Shown here: positions 5,585-6,771 of the stretch, piece after piece
How the letters are laid out: each line of letters opens with the position of its first letter
Position numbering within the stretch: position 1 is the stretch's first letter
Assembly (NCBI GenBank): GCA_046160725.1
Contig: JBJXHB010000478.1
Span: 1-6,771, forward strand
Length of the DNA: 6,771 nt
From: JBJXHB01 sp046160725
GTDB lineage: Bacteria; Pseudomonadota; Gammaproteobacteria; Burkholderiales; Burkholderiaceae_C
Reading direction: 5' to 3'
Notes under the pieces: model-generated
Databases searched by the model: none
The model's input: only the letters and a program-made list of their open reading frames with translations
Told to the model about the DNA's origin: nothing
Position numbers and translations under genes: made by a program

Positions 5585-6771
5585 ACGCCTCCTGGCGCTT
5601 GGCCTTGATCGACGGCAGGCTGACGATGACGATCATCAGCAGCGCCGCCAGCAGCAGCGCGGCCGACAGCGGGCGGGTGGCAAAGGTGGTCCAGTCGCCG
5701 CGCGACAGCAGCAAGGCGCGGCGCAGGTTCTCCTCCATCATTGGTCCGAGGATGAAGCCCAGCAACAACGGCGCCGGCTCGCAGCCCAGCTTGTAGAAGG
5801 CATAGCCCACGATGCCGAAGGCCGCACCCATGAACACGTCGAAATTGTTGTTGTTCAACGTGTACAGGCCGATGCCGCAGAAGCACAGGATGGCCGGATA
5901 GAGAAAGCGGTAGGGCACCGTCAGCAGCTTGATCCAGATGCCGATCAGCGGCAGGTTCAGGATGATCAGCATCAGGTTGCCGACCCACATCGAGGCGATC
6001 AGGCCCCAGAACAGCTGCGGGTTGCTGGTCATCACCTGCGGGCCGGGCTGGATGCCCTTGATGGTCATCGCGCCGACCATCAGCGCCATCACCGCATTGG
6101 GCGGGATGCCCAGCGTCAGCATCGGGATGAAGGAGGTCTGCGCACCCGCGTTGTTGGCCGCCTCGGGGCCGGCGACGCCGCGAATGTTGCCCTGGCCGAA
6201 GGGCACTTCGCCCGGCTTGCCGCGCGTCTTCTTCTCCACCGTGTAGGCCGCGAACGACGCCAGCAGCGCGCCACCGCCCGGCAGCACGCCGAGGATGGAG
6301 CCGAGCGCCGTGCCGCGCAGCACCGCCGGGTAGGCCTGCTTGAAATCCGCCCGCGTCGGCCACAGGCCCTTCACGTCCTTGGTGAAGACCTCGCGGTGCT
6401 CGGCCGGGCGCGCGAGATTCATGACGATCTCGCCGAAGCCGAAGATGCCCATGGCGATGGCAACGAAGCCGATGCCGTCGGTGAGCTCGGGGACGTCGAA
6501 GCTGTAGCGCGGTACGCCGGAGATGACGTCGGTATTGATCTGCCCCAGCAACAGGCCGAACAGGATCATCGCAATCGCCTTGATGAGCGAGCCTGAGGCC
6601 AGCACCACGGCGCCGATCAGGCCCAGCACCATCAGCGAGAAATACTCCGCCGGGCCGAACTTGAACGCCAGTTCGGTGAGCGGTGGCGCGAACGCGGCCA
6701 CGATCAGCGTGCCTACCGTACCCGCGAAGAACGAGCCCAGCCCCGCAGCCGCCAGCGCTGCGCCGGCGCGG
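5568..6771 (-). CDS. tctA: Tripartite tricarboxylate transporter large permease TctA, C-terminal 400 residues (5' end beyond right edge)
   Basis: The large membrane subunit of a TctABC-type (TTT) secondary transporter, which takes up carboxylates such as citrate or other organic acids delivered by a periplasmic TctC/Bug binding protein. The frame is open to the right edge: codons before 6701 read LGSFFAGTVGTLI and continue the family sequence, so the GTG at 6701 is internal and not a start. About 400 of the usual roughly 500 residues are visible. Conserved blocks, numbered from the first visible codon, are FGPAEYFSLMVLGL (about 38-51), GVLPGGGALLASF (about 161-173), RGVAGPEAANNAGAQTSF followed by IPMLTLGIPPNAVMA (about 197-229), and LGFILGPMMEENLRRAL near the C-terminus (about 337-353). 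Many hydrophobic helices are present. The gene ends in a short charged tail (KAKRQEAFKDDA). The small permease TctB and binding protein TctC would normally be encoded upstream, to the right. The substrate is unknown. Confidence 0.95.
   Translation of the reverse strand, partial: RAGAALAAAGLGSFFAGTVGTLIVAAFAPPLTELAFKFGPAEYFSLMVLGLIGAVVLASGSLIKAIAMILFGLLLGQINTDVISGVPRYSFDVPELTDGIGFVAIAMGIFGFGEIVMNLARPAEHREVFTKDVKGLWPTRADFKQAYPAVLRGTALGSILGVLPGGGALLASFAAYTVEKKTRGKPGEVPFGQGNIRGVAGPEAANNAGAQTSFIPMLTLGIPPNAVMALMVGAMTIKGIQPGPQVMTSNPQLFWGLIASMWVGNLMLIILNLPLIGIWIKLLTVPYRFLYPAILCFCGIGLYTLNNNNFDVFMGAAFGIVGYAFYKLGCEPAPLLLGFILGPMMEENLRRALLLSRGDWTTFATRPLSAALLLAALLMIVIVSLPSIKAKRQEAFKDDA
5570..5590. terminator. 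Weak hairpin across the convergent EamA/TctA ends
   Basis: AGGCGT at 5570-5575 and ACGCCT at 5585-5590 form a 6-bp inverted repeat with a 9-base loop containing the EamA stop codon. Its place, where two genes converge, suits a bidirectional terminator, but the stem is short and neither side has a T-run. It also lies within the TctA coding end, so codon constraint alone could explain it. Confidence 0.2.

Noticed and set aside
4666..5796. 376-codon plus-strand ORF overlapping the EamA gene in another frame
   Set aside because: Composition is Gly/Ala/Arg-rich with no helix pattern, while the neighbouring frame gives a clean ten-helix EamA protein.
6699..6701. GTG at 6701-6699 as the start of the TctA gene
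   Set aside because: The frame stays open to the right edge, and the 23 codons before it match the conserved TctA sequence, so the gene simply continues outside the window.
1..6771. CRISPR array, insertion sequence, tRNA or rRNA gene
   Set aside because: No regularly spaced direct repeats, terminal inverted repeats around a transposase, cloverleaf sequence or rRNA-like stretch was seen on either strand.

Overview
The window is about two-thirds G+C and densely coded, with no gap longer than about 120 bp. Two things suggest a betaproteobacterium of the order Burkholderiales (Alcaligenaceae, Burkholderiaceae or Comamonadaceae type). One is the codon style, with G or C at almost every third position. 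The other is a TctA-type tripartite tricarboxylate transporter permease, a family greatly expanded in those bacteria. This assignment is inference; there is no rRNA or marker gene to fix it.

Layout from left to right: (1) the N-terminal 78 codons of an unrecognised membrane protein on the minus strand, cut by the left edge; (2) a possible 29-codon small ORF whose ATG overlaps the stop of the next gene; (3) a large membrane-bound hybrid sensor histidine kinase (two PAS domains, HisKA, HATPase_c and a C-terminal receiver) on the minus strand; (4) a 107-bp gap with a hairpin just after the preceding stop; (5) a major facilitator superfamily exporter of the MFS_3/EntS-like type with a C-terminal ABM-like ferredoxin-fold domain, also on the minus strand; (6) a 58-bp divergent spacer holding a 9-bp perfect inverted repeat; (7) an EamA/DMT-family ten-helix transporter on the plus strand; (8) a TctA permease on the minus strand, converging on the EamA gene with a 17-bp overlap of coding ends and cut by the right edge.

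Four of the five main genes are membrane transporters or membrane proteins and the fifth is a membrane-anchored sensor, so this is a transport and sensing neighbourhood. The minus-strand order is MFS exporter, then kinase, then (small ORF), then membrane protein. The kinase and the genes downstream of it could be co-transcribed. The TctA gene belongs to a separate unit entering from the right; its TctB and TctC (Bug-type binding protein) partners would lie outside the window. Nothing shows that the kinase controls the transporters.

I found no mobile element, CRISPR array, RNA gene or clearly new multi-gene system. The points most worth checking are the inverted repeat in the divergent spacer, the ATGA-coupled small ORF, and the unrecognised membrane protein next to the orphan hybrid kinase.
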